From: CAWBLP01 sp963789495
GTDB lineage: Bacteria > Pseudomonadota > Alphaproteobacteria > Acetobacterales > Acetobacteraceae
NCBI GenBank assembly: GCA_963789495.1
Contig: CAWBLP010000022.1
Span: forward strand, 1 to 64,000
DNA length: 64,000 bases
Reading direction: 5' to 3'
Position 1 is the stretch's first letter; each line of letters starts with the position of its first letter. The translations under genes were made by a program, and so were the position numbers. Under the pieces are notes generated by a model. The model was not told where the DNA came from and made no database searches. It saw only the letters and a list, made by a program, of their open reading frames with translations. This document shows, in pieces, positions 18,433 through 27,155 of the stretch.

Positions 18433-18497
18433 CCTGCGAATCGGTGCCGGCAGCGAATCGTACCTACCATCCGTTGGTCAAGCTGACGGATTCTGCT
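17369..18497 (-). mobile_element. IS630-family insertion sequence, complete
   Basis: The element is bounded by inverted repeats: left end AGCAGAGATTCGTTGG and right end, reverse complemented, AGCAGAATCCGTCAGC, with a matching core AGCAGA. Both ends are next to TA (17367-17368 and 18498-18499), the target duplicated by this family. It is ~1.13 kb and contains one frameshifted transposase. Both ends and all catalytic residues are preserved, so it may be active. Confidence 0.82.
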
Positions 18498-18499
18498 TA

Positions 18500-18827
18500 G
18501 CCGCGGGCCGCACCACCACTCTGGCTCTTGTACAGACGCCGGCCAGTATCTGTGGATCTGAACCAGGTCGACCACGACCGGGCCGGCAGGTGGACCCGGC
18601 TTCTGGTCCGCCCATTGACGATGCGACGACCCTGAGGTCTCCGTCATTCCGCCCAGCTGGAACTCGTTGGTTTGCCAGCAGTCTGGTCCTCGAGCAGCAG
18701 CGCCAAGCCGCAACGGCGTTTCCTGCCTCCTGATTCGACGCGCCTACACTATATCAAGAATTCCGGCCCCGCCGCCGGACAGCCCGTGCACTCGGGCAGG
18801 GATACCCCAGAACGCGTCGGAGGCCAT
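18500..18827. other. Intergenic stretch right of the IS630 element
   Basis: About 330 bases without a supportable gene. A minus-strand open frame that reads into the IS end (about 18420-18713, containing GPVVVDLVQIHRYWPASVQE) lacks motifs and a ribosome site. It may be a relic interrupted by the insertion. The ribosome site for the following membrane-protein gene is at its right end. Confidence 0.45.
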
Positions 18828-19268
18828 TTGAATCGCACGACAGTTGCACTAGTCTGGTTAGGCGGTCTAGCTCTCATGGGGGTGCTCTATGCCATAGGCC
18901 CGCTACACTTTCTGATTGCCTGCGAGGCATTCTTCGCCAACCTCTGGCGCGTAGTGGGCGGGTTGATCGCAACCCTGGCGTATCAGGCGCTGGACGTGGT
19001 GCGGGCGGTCGCGATCGCGCTTTATGTAGTTTTTCTGGTGCTGGCCGTGCTGGCACGGCGGCAAGGAGTAAGGACCGGCGGAACGCTGGTGATCGTAACC
19101 CTGCTGTTCCTGCTTCTGGTGAAGACCGACTGGTATGACCCTGGCACCAAATGGGTCACCGCCGCACTGCTCAACGCGGCCGGTGCTGCAGTGATGACCA
19201 GCCGCCTGTTACGCCCGCCACCACCATGTCCTCCAGAACAGACGTGGAGCGAATGGAGAAGTCGGTAG
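18828..19268 (+). CDS. Small inner-membrane protein, TTG start
   Basis: A 146-aa hydrophobic protein. The start is placed at TTG 18828, because CGGAGG (18818-18823) stands at ideal distance. The frame is open upstream to 18672 but that part has no membrane or signal character. Three to four hydrophobic helices are visible (VALVWLGGLALMGVLYAI; ALDVVRAVAIALYVVFLVLA; GTLVIVTLLFLLLV; VTAALLNAAGAAVM). The C-terminus is Pro-rich. I do not recognise the family. It is convergent with the FixK-like gene. Confidence 0.6.
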   Translation: MNRTTVALVWLGGLALMGVLYAIGPLHFLIACEAFFANLWRVVGGLIATLAYQALDVVRAVAIALYVVFLVLAVLARRQGVRTGGTLVIVTLLFLLLVKTDWYDPGTKWVTAALLNAAGAAVMTSRLLRPPPPCPPEQTWSEWRSR

Positions 19269-19294
19269 CCCGCCACGGCCGCCGGGAGGCGTTG

Positions 19295-19996
19295 TCAATG
19301 CCGCGCCTCACAAGCCATATCTAACAACGCGCGAGGGCCACGTACCTCGACCCCGGTTCGGGTGATCGCCAGCACGCCCTCGCGCTTTAGGCAGGCCAGA
19401 GTGCGGCATACCGTCTCAACCGTCAGTCCCAGATGGTCGGCGATGTCCGTGCGGCTCATCGGCAATTCAAGCAGCCGACTTCCCTGCCCGGGTGTCCGAC
19501 GATCCATCTCCAACACGAACGATGCAATCCGTTCGGCCGCGGTCTTGCGACCCAGCAACAGGGCCCGCTCATGGGCAGCGCGCAGGTTGGTCAGGGCCAG
19601 AATGCGTAGCCGCTGCGAAAGGCCTGGATGCCGTTCGGCAAGCGCCTCCACCATGCGACGAGGGTAGCGGCGCAGCGTCACGTCGCTCACCGCCTCTGCC
19701 GCTAGATCATGCGTGCCGATATCGTCAAATCCGAAATAGTCGCCCGCCAGTAGGAATTCGCCCACGGCGCGGCGGCCATCCTCCATCAGTCGGACGGTGC
19801 GCACGCAGCCACTCAGCACACGCCAGCAATGCTCCGCTGAATCGCCCTGGCCGAAGATTTCCTGGTCGCGTTGGGCAGTTACCGTACCACCGAACTGCTC
19901 CAGCACATCGAGTGCGTCACGGCTGGCCGGATGTGAAACCTGGAAGGCTGACGCGGTCCGGATGTTGGGGCGAGCCTGCTGAAGCGTAGCGTGCAT
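19295..19996 (-). CDS. Crp/Fnr-family regulator, FixK-like
   Basis: A 233-aa regulator with an N-terminal cyclic-nucleotide-binding-like beta roll (about 35-140, with AEHCWRVLSGCVRTVRLMED and GEFLLAGDYFGF) and a C-terminal Crp helix-turn-helix (MSRTDIADHLGLTVETVCRT). The N-terminal cysteine cluster of FNR is absent, so it should not sense oxygen directly. With fixJ and fixL in divergent orientation 148 bases away, it most resembles FixK, whose gene is switched on by phospho-FixJ. It would then activate low-oxygen genes at TTGAT-N4-ATCAA sites. Confidence 0.82.
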   Translation of the reverse strand: MHATLQQARPNIRTASAFQVSHPASRDALDVLEQFGGTVTAQRDQEIFGQGDSAEHCWRVLSGCVRTVRLMEDGRRAVGEFLLAGDYFGFDDIGTHDLAAEAVSDVTLRRYPRRMVEALAERHPGLSQRLRILALTNLRAAHERALLLGRKTAAERIASFVLEMDRRTPGQGSRLLELPMSRTDIADHLGLTVETVCRTLACLKREGVLAITRTGVEVRGPRALLDMACEARH

Positions 19997-20144
19997 CGTC
20001 TTGTCTCCTCGGCAGTTCGGTTCGTCCGATGAGGCAAAACCTAGCCGGGGGACAAAGCGCCCGAAATTCGGTATCGGACGTACGGAACACTACGTAGCGC
20101 CAAGGATTGCCACCGCCCACAAGCCGCCGGTAAAGGTCACCGCC

Positions 20145-20777
20145 ATGGCCGAACAGCCACAGGTACATGTGATCGACGATGACGAGGCGGTGCGGGACTC
20201 GCTGGCACTGCTGTTGGAATCGGCAGGATTGCCGGTGCGCTGCTATGCCTCCGCGGTGGCGTTCCTGGAGATCGCGGCGGCTCTGGACGTGGGAACCGTT
20301 GTGACAGACGTGCGTATGCCACAAATGGATGGACTGACGCTGCAGCGGCGCCTGTCAGAAATCGGTTGCCGGCTTCCGGTCATCATCATGACCGGTCATG
20401 GTGATGTGCCGATCGCAGTGGAGGCCTTGAAGGCCGGTGCCGCCGATTTCCTGGAGAAGCCCTTCGACGATAGGCATTTGCTGGAAACGGTGCGGCAGGC
20501 ATTGACCGCCAGCGAACGCGCCCAGCGGGAGGTATTGGCCACCGCCGAGGTGGCCGCACGGCTGACTAGCCTGACGCCGCGCGAGCGCGAAGTGCTAGAT
20601 CGTCTGGTGGCGGGTCAGCCGAACAAGACCATCGCCTATGACCTCGGCACCAGCCCGCGCACCGTGGAGGTGCAGCGTGCCCGGGTGATGGAAAAGATGG
20701 GAGCGCGCAACCTGCCGGAACTGGTGCGCATGGCGATCGCATTGGAACGGAGCATGGGGAAAAACCCCGAGACATGA
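20145..20777 (+). CDS. fixJ: FixJ-type response regulator
   Basis: A 210-aa regulator, start at ATG 20145 (MAEQPQVHVIDDDEAVRDSL). The receiver domain has Asp55 in VVTDVRMPQMDG, IMTGHGDVPIAVEALKAGA and Lys in FLEKPF. The Q-linker leads to a LuxR/FixJ helix-turn-helix: LTPREREVLDRLVAGQPNKT and the recognition helix SPRTVEVQRARVMEKM. Domain order and the TGHGD-VPIAVEA signature are those of FixJ. FixJ is phosphorylated by FixL when oxygen is low and activates fixK. The fixL reading begins ten bases after its stop. Confidence 0.9.
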   Translation: MAEQPQVHVIDDDEAVRDSLALLLESAGLPVRCYASAVAFLEIAAALDVGTVVTDVRMPQMDGLTLQRRLSEIGCRLPVIIMTGHGDVPIAVEALKAGAADFLEKPFDDRHLLETVRQALTASERAQREVLATAEVAARLTSLTPREREVLDRLVAGQPNKTIAYDLGTSPRTVEVQRARVMEKMGARNLPELVRMAIALERSMGKNPET

Positions 20778-20787
20778 GACACGTGCG

Positions 20788-22004
20788 ATGGCGGCACAAG
20801 GCGAGGGACTGGTGGGCTTGCCCCTGCCGGCGCCGCGCGCTCTGATCGCCGGCATGGAGCCAGCAGCCAGCGACCCCGGACAGACTGTGCCAGCCACTGA
20901 ATCGGCGACTACTCCGCTCGATCCTGGACACCGTCCCGGATGCCATGGTGGTGATCGACCGCGCCGGGATCGTGCGGTCCTTCAGCCGCACCGCGGAGCG
21001 GCTGTTTGGCTATCCGGCGGGCGAGGTGTGCGGACGCAACGTCAGCATGCTGATGCCATCACCCTATCGCGAACAGCATGATGCCTATCTGGCGCGCTAC
21101 CTGAGCACGGGTGAGCGACGGATCATCGGCATCGGCCGCGTCGTGGTCGGGTTGCGCAAGAATGGCGGCACGTTTCCGATGGAGTTGTCGGTTGGCGAGG
21201 TAAATCAGGGCGAACAGCGGTTGTTCACCGGCTTTGTGCGCGACCTGACCGAGCGGCAGCGCACCCAGGCGCGGTTGCAGGAATTGCAGGACGATCTGCT
21301 GCATGTTTCGCGGTTGCGCGCGATGGGCCAGATGGCGGCTGCTTTGGCGCATGAGTTGAACCAGCCGCTGACCGCCACAGCCAACTATGTGCGGGCAGCA
21401 CTGCGCCTGCTAGATGGTGATGTCACCCGACTTGGCGCGAATCAGCAAGGCGCTGAGCCTGGCCGTGGACCAGACCATGCGCAGCGGCGAGATCATCCGC
21501 CGCCTGCGCAGTTTCGTAGCGCGCGGCGAAGTGGCACGCCGGCCCGAGGCGGTGCCAAAGATGATCGAGGAGGCAAGTGCGCTGGGGCTGGTCGGGGCAA
21601 AGGAGCGGAGTGTCGCAGTAACCCTGGCAATCGAGCCCGACGTGCCTCAGGTGCTGGCCGACCGGGTCCAGGTGCAGCAGGTGCTGCTGAACCTGATCCG
21701 CAATGGGATCGAGGCAATGGAGGGCTGTCCCGAGCGGACGCTGACAATCGGCGCGGCGGCGTGGGGCAGCATGGTGGCGCTGAGTGTGACCGATACCGGG
21801 GCAGGAATCTCGCCTGCCATCGAATCGCAGTTGTTCCAGCCCTTCGTCACGACCAAGCGAGAGGGGATGGGGATCGGGCTGTCGGTGTGCCGCACGATCG
21901 TGGAAGCACATGGCGGACGGCTCTGGGTGGAGGCGAACCCGGCGGGGGGAAGTGTGTTCCGGTTCACCTTGCCAGTGGTGGGGGAAGAACACCTGCCGGA
22001 ATAA
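20788..22004 (+). pseudogene. fixL: FixL heme-PAS oxygen-sensor histidine kinase, frame broken
   Basis: FixL is the oxygen-sensing kinase that phosphorylates FixJ. The PAS domain is readable from ATG 20945. It includes the heme-ligand His at about 21077 in PSPYREQHDAYLARYLSTG and the RRIIGIGRVVVGLRKNGGTF loop with the heme-propionate Arg residues. The H-box is AAALAHELNQPLTATANYV. Near 21430 the frame shifts by one and continues with LRSFVARGEV, the N-box LLNLIRNGIEAMEG, SVTDTGAGIS and EGMGIGLSVCRTIVEAHGG to 22004. The N-terminus starts in a third frame at ATG 20788, and a second break near 20910 is needed to join it to the PAS domain. All functional residues survive. Confidence 0.82.
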
Positions 22005-22188
22005 CTTACAGCAAGGACTGTCCTTATCAGCGTCGTGTCGTCCTGCTTGCTACCGAGTAATGGGATTGCATGTTTGCGCTTTACAACAGGCGTCGCCAGG
22101 ATCGTGCAAACTTTTCGATCATGTGTGAAATCCATTCCCAAGTCTCCGGGATCGATGGTATGCCACCTGATAAACTGGGAGGAGCATA

Positions 22189-23361
22189 ATGATACGCGGC
22201 TTCGTGGACGAACTGACCACAACTCGCGTATGCGGCTGGGCACTGGACGATGCAGATTTGCGTCGCCCCGTCAACGTAGACGTCTTTGTTAACGGAGTGC
22301 AATACGCCTCCCCCCGCGCTGATATCCTCCGTGAGGATCTGCAACGCGAACTCGGCTATGGTCATCATGCATTCGTCTTCGAGTTCAACCCGCCGCTTCC
22401 ACTCATCCGCGACAACCACATCGTGGTTCGACACAGCGGCACGGACCAGGTTGTCGCCAACGGCGATTGCACGCTGCCGGGAGTCGCCCTTCGTCGGGAG
22501 CGGTTACTAAAGCCGATTTTGGTAACCGCCCCGGGGCGGGCCGGCAGCACAATCTTGATGAAGAAACTGGCAGCTCATGGCTCTGTCAGCGTTGCCAACC
22601 TTTATCCCTTCGAAACCGAACTGTTGAAATACTACAGTCATGCGTTTGGCGTTTTGACGGCTCCTGGGGACCATGAGCGGTCCGGCAAGCCCGAGAGTTT
22701 TGTCGATAACCAGCGGTTTCTGGGTGCCAATCCTTATTATGTAGCCACATTTGCCAAGGCCTTCCGGGACTCCAGTCGATTCAACGCAGTTTACCAGAAC
22801 GTCGCGCCGCATGCGCTGGCACCTGCGTTCCGCACGATCATTAATGAATTCTATATCAGCCTCGGCAAGGACCAGGAGAAACCAGCTGCACTGTATTTCG
22901 CCGAGAAATGCCAGTTGGCGGGAATGGCGCGCTGGTTCGCGCGCAGCGTATTCGGCGGCACCCGGGAGATCGTCCTGGTCCGCGATCTTCGTGACACACT
23001 ATGCTCCTACAAATCATTCTGGGCGCATGCAACTCCGGAAGCTATCCGACTGCTAAAACTGGCCGCCGACTCGCTGATCAGCATTCATAAGGAGCAGCGG
23101 CCGGATGTCCTGTTCGTGCGATATGAGGACCTGATCGAGCAGCAGGGTGACACGCTACAGGCGATCGCCGATTTCGTTGGCATGCCGGCGTTTGTCGCCA
23201 CTGAGGCCAACTCGGAGGAGGCATTGTTCAAGGAACACGGAACCAGTAAGTCGCCGGCCGCGTCCATCGGACGCTGGAAGCGTGAACTTCCTGTTGAGGA
23301 TGTCAGGGCCTGCTCGCGGGAGTTTCGTCCCTATCTCGAGGGCTTCGGTTACGAGGTTTGA
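22189..23361 (+). CDS. Sulfotransferase with N-terminal beta-sandwich-like domain
   Basis: A 390-aa two-domain protein. Residues ~1-100 form a module (GFVDELTTTRVCGWALDD, then VDVFVNGVQYASPRADILRE and GHHAFVFEFNPPL) that recurs at the N-terminus of surface-glycan enzymes. Residues ~105-390 are a PAPS-dependent sulfotransferase: the 5'-phosphosulfate loop ILVTAPGRAGSTILMKKLA at 110-127, the 3'-phosphate strand REIVLVRDLRDTLCSYKSFW and the late FVRYEDLIEQ. It should transfer sulfate to an exported sugar, though the acceptor is unknown. A GGAGG ribosome site precedes ATG 22189. The last 13 bases overlap the tail of a convergent paralogue. Confidence 0.8.
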   Translation: MIRGFVDELTTTRVCGWALDDADLRRPVNVDVFVNGVQYASPRADILREDLQRELGYGHHAFVFEFNPPLPLIRDNHIVVRHSGTDQVVANGDCTLPGVALRRERLLKPILVTAPGRAGSTILMKKLAAHGSVSVANLYPFETELLKYYSHAFGVLTAPGDHERSGKPESFVDNQRFLGANPYYVATFAKAFRDSSRFNAVYQNVAPHALAPAFRTIINEFYISLGKDQEKPAALYFAEKCQLAGMARWFARSVFGGTREIVLVRDLRDTLCSYKSFWAHATPEAIRLLKLAADSLISIHKEQRPDVLFVRYEDLIEQQGDTLQAIADFVGMPAFVATEANSEEALFKEHGTSKSPAASIGRWKRELPVEDVRACSREFRPYLEGFGYEV

Positions 23362-24561
23362 GGCGCTGCAGCGATCCCGCCAGCGTCTGGATCGTAGCCG
23401 AAGGTTTCCAGAAAGGGCTTGAAGGACTGCGCAAATGCGGCGCGGTCCTCTGCATTCAATTCCTGCCTCCATCGACCAATGGATGCTGTCGGGTCACGGC
23501 TGGTGCCGTGGCCGGCAAAGATTTTTTCCTCCACCACAGGATCAACAGAAATCGATTGTGCGAGCCCGATATAGCCGGAGATCTGCTCCATCGTCTCCGC
23601 GGGCCTTTGCACCAAGTCCTCGTACCGGACCACCAACAGGTTGGCTGCATCGGCCAGATAGATGGGCAGAACGAAGGCCTGCATGGTCAACAGGTTCTGG
23701 AATGAGCTCTCGGTGGTATCCGACCAAAACGCCTGCCGCGAACAGTGGATATCGCGCGGATCACGCACCAGCATGATCTCCTTCACGCCATCAAACGCGA
23801 GTTTCGCAAAGTTCCTTGCAGGAGTGAATACGTCACATTTCTCGGCGAAAAACTGTGCAGCCGGCTTTCTCTGCACGTCAGACATCTCACGGTAGAAGTC
23901 GTCCACAATATCGCGCAGCGCCGATCGCAGCCGCGAGGCGGATCGTCTGCCGAAGAATCGGTAAAGCATGGCAGGGTCGGGATACACCGCTTCCATCTGG
24001 CGGTGATGAAACGGATTGCGGCCGAGATGAAACGGATCCCGCGTGAGTGCATCCAACGAGGCAGATTGACTCGGGCTGCTGGCGGTGGTGAGCACCTCCA
24101 AGGCGTACGCATAGTAGGTGAGCAACTTCATCTCGAATGGATAGGACTCCGCGATGACGATGCCGCGGGCATTGCCGAGCCGGCGCATTAGCAAGGTGGT
24201 TCCGGAGCGGCCGGTGGCGGTGACCAGGTACCGGGCACAGTGCGAGATCTTCCCGACGTTCCGGCTCTATACGAAATCGACCGCGGCCGAGGTCTAGAGG
24301 CCGGTCGGAAAATCGCACAACGATGTCATAGCCGCGCAAAGGGGAGAGTGGCGGGTCGAAGGTGTATTCGAAGGCATGGGCGCCATCGCCGTAGATGCCT
24401 CGCTGGCGCAGGCCCTCACGTGGGCGGTCTGCAATGACCCGCCCCTGTTCGGCACCGTTGACCATGATGCGAAGTTCCAGGCGCGCATCCGGGTGGTCGG
24501 CATCGGCAGCCCAGCCGATGATGGTGTGGCGGGTCGCCGAGTCTATGTGGCCGCTGTACAT
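23349..24561 (-). pseudogene. Sulfotransferase paralogue with N-terminal module, one frame break
   Basis: A second protein with the same architecture as its convergent neighbour. The N-terminal module runs from 24561 (MYSGHIDSATRHTIIGWAAD, MVNGAEQGRVIADRPREGL, GAHAFEYTFDPPL). Near 24230 the frame shifts by one; the sulfotransferase domain then reads RYLVTATGRSGTTLLMRRLG, later KEIMLVRDPRDIHCSRQAFW and VVRYEDLVQRPAETMEQISG. The PAPS-binding motifs are intact. Sharing of SxxFxPFLEtFGY-type endings with the neighbour supports a duplication. Broken as given; one-base correction restores ~405 aa. Its end overlaps the neighbour's end. Confidence 0.75.
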
Positions 24562-24563
24562 TG

Positions 24564-25868
24564 TCAGGCTGCCGAGATCCGTATGCGAAGAAGGCCGAGC
24601 CCGAGTGATCGGTTATCGGTTGACGCCGGGTTGACGTCGGAGGCGCTGAGCACTGATGACGGCTTGAATTGAACCATCACGCATCGCTGACCGTGAGGCG
24701 CTGCACCCGTCAGGGCTATCGGTATGGTGACGCGCCGGACTGCCCGATTGTTCGCCCGATTGAATGTCCAAGTTTGCACCTTTTCGCCGGCTACGAAAAC
24801 AGCCACAGTTTGTTCGCTACGCGACGGCGTCAGGGCAGCCTGAACCTCGAGTTCCAACTCAATTCCCGGCAGGGGACTGTTCGGCAACACCAAGTCCAAT
24901 TCATGCAAGTCGCCCACGCCCCAAACACCCCATGCTTCGGGACCGCTCCATCCATTGCCCAGCAATTCAGCTAGCTTACCGTTTCCTGCTTCAACCCAGT
25001 CCGGTTGGAGCAGGGAACGACGCTTCTGCAAAAGCCAATTATCGCTTCCGCTTCCGGACCGAGCCTTGCGCACCGCCACGCTTCCGGCGCCGTCGGGAAG
25101 CGGAATGGGGCTCTCCTCCTTGTCGGCAAGGAACTCGTCGACTGCCTTCTCCGCGCCGTTCCAATGCAGGCTTGAATAATCATGAACCACCAGGAAGCCC
25201 CCCGAAACTAACCTGGGGTAAAAGTAAGCGAGAGCGCTCGCCATAGGCGCATAGAGATCGCAATCGATATGGACAAAACAGTAGCGCGCATTGTCGGGTA
25301 GTTGAGAGGCAGTAGCCGGAAAAAAGCCTTTTACATAGTGGACATTCGAATCGCCAACCAGCGATCGCACTGCTTCGAGAGAGGTATCACTGAAAGATTG
25401 CGGTTTGGCACCAGCGTCTATTCCGACGATGTCCTGCTGATTGAACCCCTCATAGGTGTCGAGGAGATGAACCGTCGATCCCATGCGCCGCGCAAAGGTG
25501 GCCAACAATGCCGCCGTGTTCCCCTTATACACACCAAGTTCGGCGAGATCACCGGTCACTCCCTCCTTGACCATCTGATCGAAGGCAAGACAGAAGAAAT
25601 AGAAGCGCGCCATGTCGCCGCGATTCATATCTCCCGCAACGAACCCCTCGACATCTTGTTCGAACCGAATCTGACCGCCGCGTGCCAGATAACGCTGGTA
25701 ATTCACCGAGTAACGTTGCGGGCAGTCCGCAGTGTACGGCCACTTGAGCGAAGCACGCGTTTCGGAAGGCGGGTTGGCCATGAGCACTTGGACCTGTGTG
25801 CTGTGTCGGTCCCGTGTGATTAGCAGGCACCGGCGCGGGTTGCCAGCACTTCGATCATAGGCACTCAC
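24564..25868 (-). CDS. TylF-family O-methyltransferase with C-terminal extension
   Basis: A 434-aa protein; the GTG at 25868 is taken as start, with ATG 25781 as an alternative. The first ~250 residues are a TylF/MycF-type metal-dependent methyltransferase: TGDLAELGVYKGNTAALLA (SAM loop), VHLLDTYEGFNQQD, YCFVHIDCDLYAPMASALAY (metal Asp residues) and GGFLVVHDYSS. Family members methylate sugar hydroxyls in macrolides and surface glycans. The ~150-residue C-terminus (WGVWGVGDLHELDLVLPNSP, then a beta-rich stretch) is not part of TylF and looks like a carbohydrate-recognition or sandwich domain. It lies 3 bases from the sulfotransferase on the same strand. Confidence 0.82.
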   Translation of the reverse strand: MSAYDRSAGNPRRCLLITRDRHSTQVQVLMANPPSETRASLKWPYTADCPQRYSVNYQRYLARGGQIRFEQDVEGFVAGDMNRGDMARFYFFCLAFDQMVKEGVTGDLAELGVYKGNTAALLATFARRMGSTVHLLDTYEGFNQQDIVGIDAGAKPQSFSDTSLEAVRSLVGDSNVHYVKGFFPATASQLPDNARYCFVHIDCDLYAPMASALAYFYPRLVSGGFLVVHDYSSLHWNGAEKAVDEFLADKEESPIPLPDGAGSVAVRKARSGSGSDNWLLQKRRSLLQPDWVEAGNGKLAELLGNGWSGPEAWGVWGVGDLHELDLVLPNSPLPGIELELEVQAALTPSRSEQTVAVFVAGEKVQTWTFNRANNRAVRRVTIPIALTGAAPHGQRCVMVQFKPSSVLSASDVNPASTDNRSLGLGLLRIRISAA

Positions 25869-25907
25869 GCCTGAAGATCCGGCCTCGATATCGGGTCGGG
25901 CAATGGA

Positions 25908-26985
25908 TCAGGCGGCGGTTGCGCTGGCAAGAGCCGCCGAAGCCTCCGCCAGACGGCGATGCATTTCGGCAAGGTCAGGCGACAGTGCGCGCACCGCCTC
26001 CCAGCGCTGGACTGCCTGGGGCCAATCGCGGCGCTGGGACGCGAGCCTGGCATGCTCGAGCAGCAGCGCGATGGCGTCCGGGAACTGGCGAAGTCCGTCC
26101 TGCAATGCGGCCTCTGCCTCCTCCAGGCGGCGCTGTTGGCGCAACGTCCGGGCGCAGCCAGCATGGCCGCGAGATCTTTGGGGAACCGGTCGCGCACCCA
26201 CTCCCAGCGAAGCTGGGCTTCTGCCCAATCGCGACGTCGTTCGGCGTACCGCGCATATTCGAACGCCGCGACGCCATTGGTGGGGAAGCTGCGACAGGCG
26301 TCCTCCAGCACCGCCTCGGCCTCGTCTTGCCGACCAAGTTCCTGCAGGCACTTTGCGATGCCGAGCAGCACGTCGATGCGGGGTTTGAACGCCGCCCGGA
26401 TGGCCTCCCATTGGCGCAGCGCATCCTCGTGGTTGCCGCTGTGCTGCGCGAGTTGCGCCTTCCCAACAAGGGGCTGCACTTGGTTGGGAAACCGCGCAGG
26501 CCGCCTCATCGAGGAGCGCACCGGCCGCCTCGAGGCGCCCGGCTCGGCGGAGGCAGTCGGCGCCTCGGACGAAACCGCCCTGCATGTTCGCGAACTTCTG
26601 CTGGACCGATTGCCAACGGTGAGCCGCTTCCAGGAGATCGCCGCGCAACTCAGATATTCTGCGCGTACGAAGACGCAAGACCCGAATCATCGGGGAAATG
26701 ATCACACGCCAGCAAAATCAGTTGCTCCGCGTCGTCAAGGCGCCGCAGTTCGCGAAGCAACGCGATTGCGTCGGCATATGCCTCCTTCCGCCCGGGAAAC
26801 TGCGCGCGGACACCGGCCCAGAGCCTGAGCGCACCCTCATGATCACCTCGCGCCGCAGCCGCTTTGGCAGCGTCGAGCTGCTCTTGCGCGAGATACGGAT
26901 GCTCCTGATCCTTGCGCCAAAGACGATCGAGGCTCCGAAGCGCTCCTGTGCGCTTCCACCAAATTTGCAGCGCGTTCACGACCAT
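25908..26985 (-). pseudogene. TPR-repeat protein with several frame breaks
   Basis: Read across frames this is a tetratricopeptide protein of ~350 aa with 34-residue repeats of the form (G-x-x-x-x-A-L-x-x-W-x-x-V/I-x-x-x-F-P). Segments: from about 26985 (AAARGDHEGALRLWAGVRAQ) in one frame to ~26650; then ELRGDLLEAAHRWQSVQQKF in a second; then SGNHEDALRQWEAIRAAFKP and CLQELGRQDEAEAVLEDACR in a third to ~26160; then RRLEEAEAALQDGLRQFPDA back in the second, ending at 25908. At least three single-base breaks are needed. TPR proteins with this repeat type accompany sulfotransferase genes elsewhere. As given it is not translatable. Confidence 0.68.
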
Positions 26986-27155
26986 AGCGGAAGGTTTCGA
27001 AATGAGATCAGGAATTGCATCATATCGGTTTGTTCCTTCGTTTCTGCCCTCGCAAACGGGCGCGGCCTCTCTAGCCGAGATCATCCGCAACCCGCATAGA
27101 TATGCAAGCATCAAGTTACGCGACGCAGGTGGCACTTCCTAAGGCGTGCGACATC

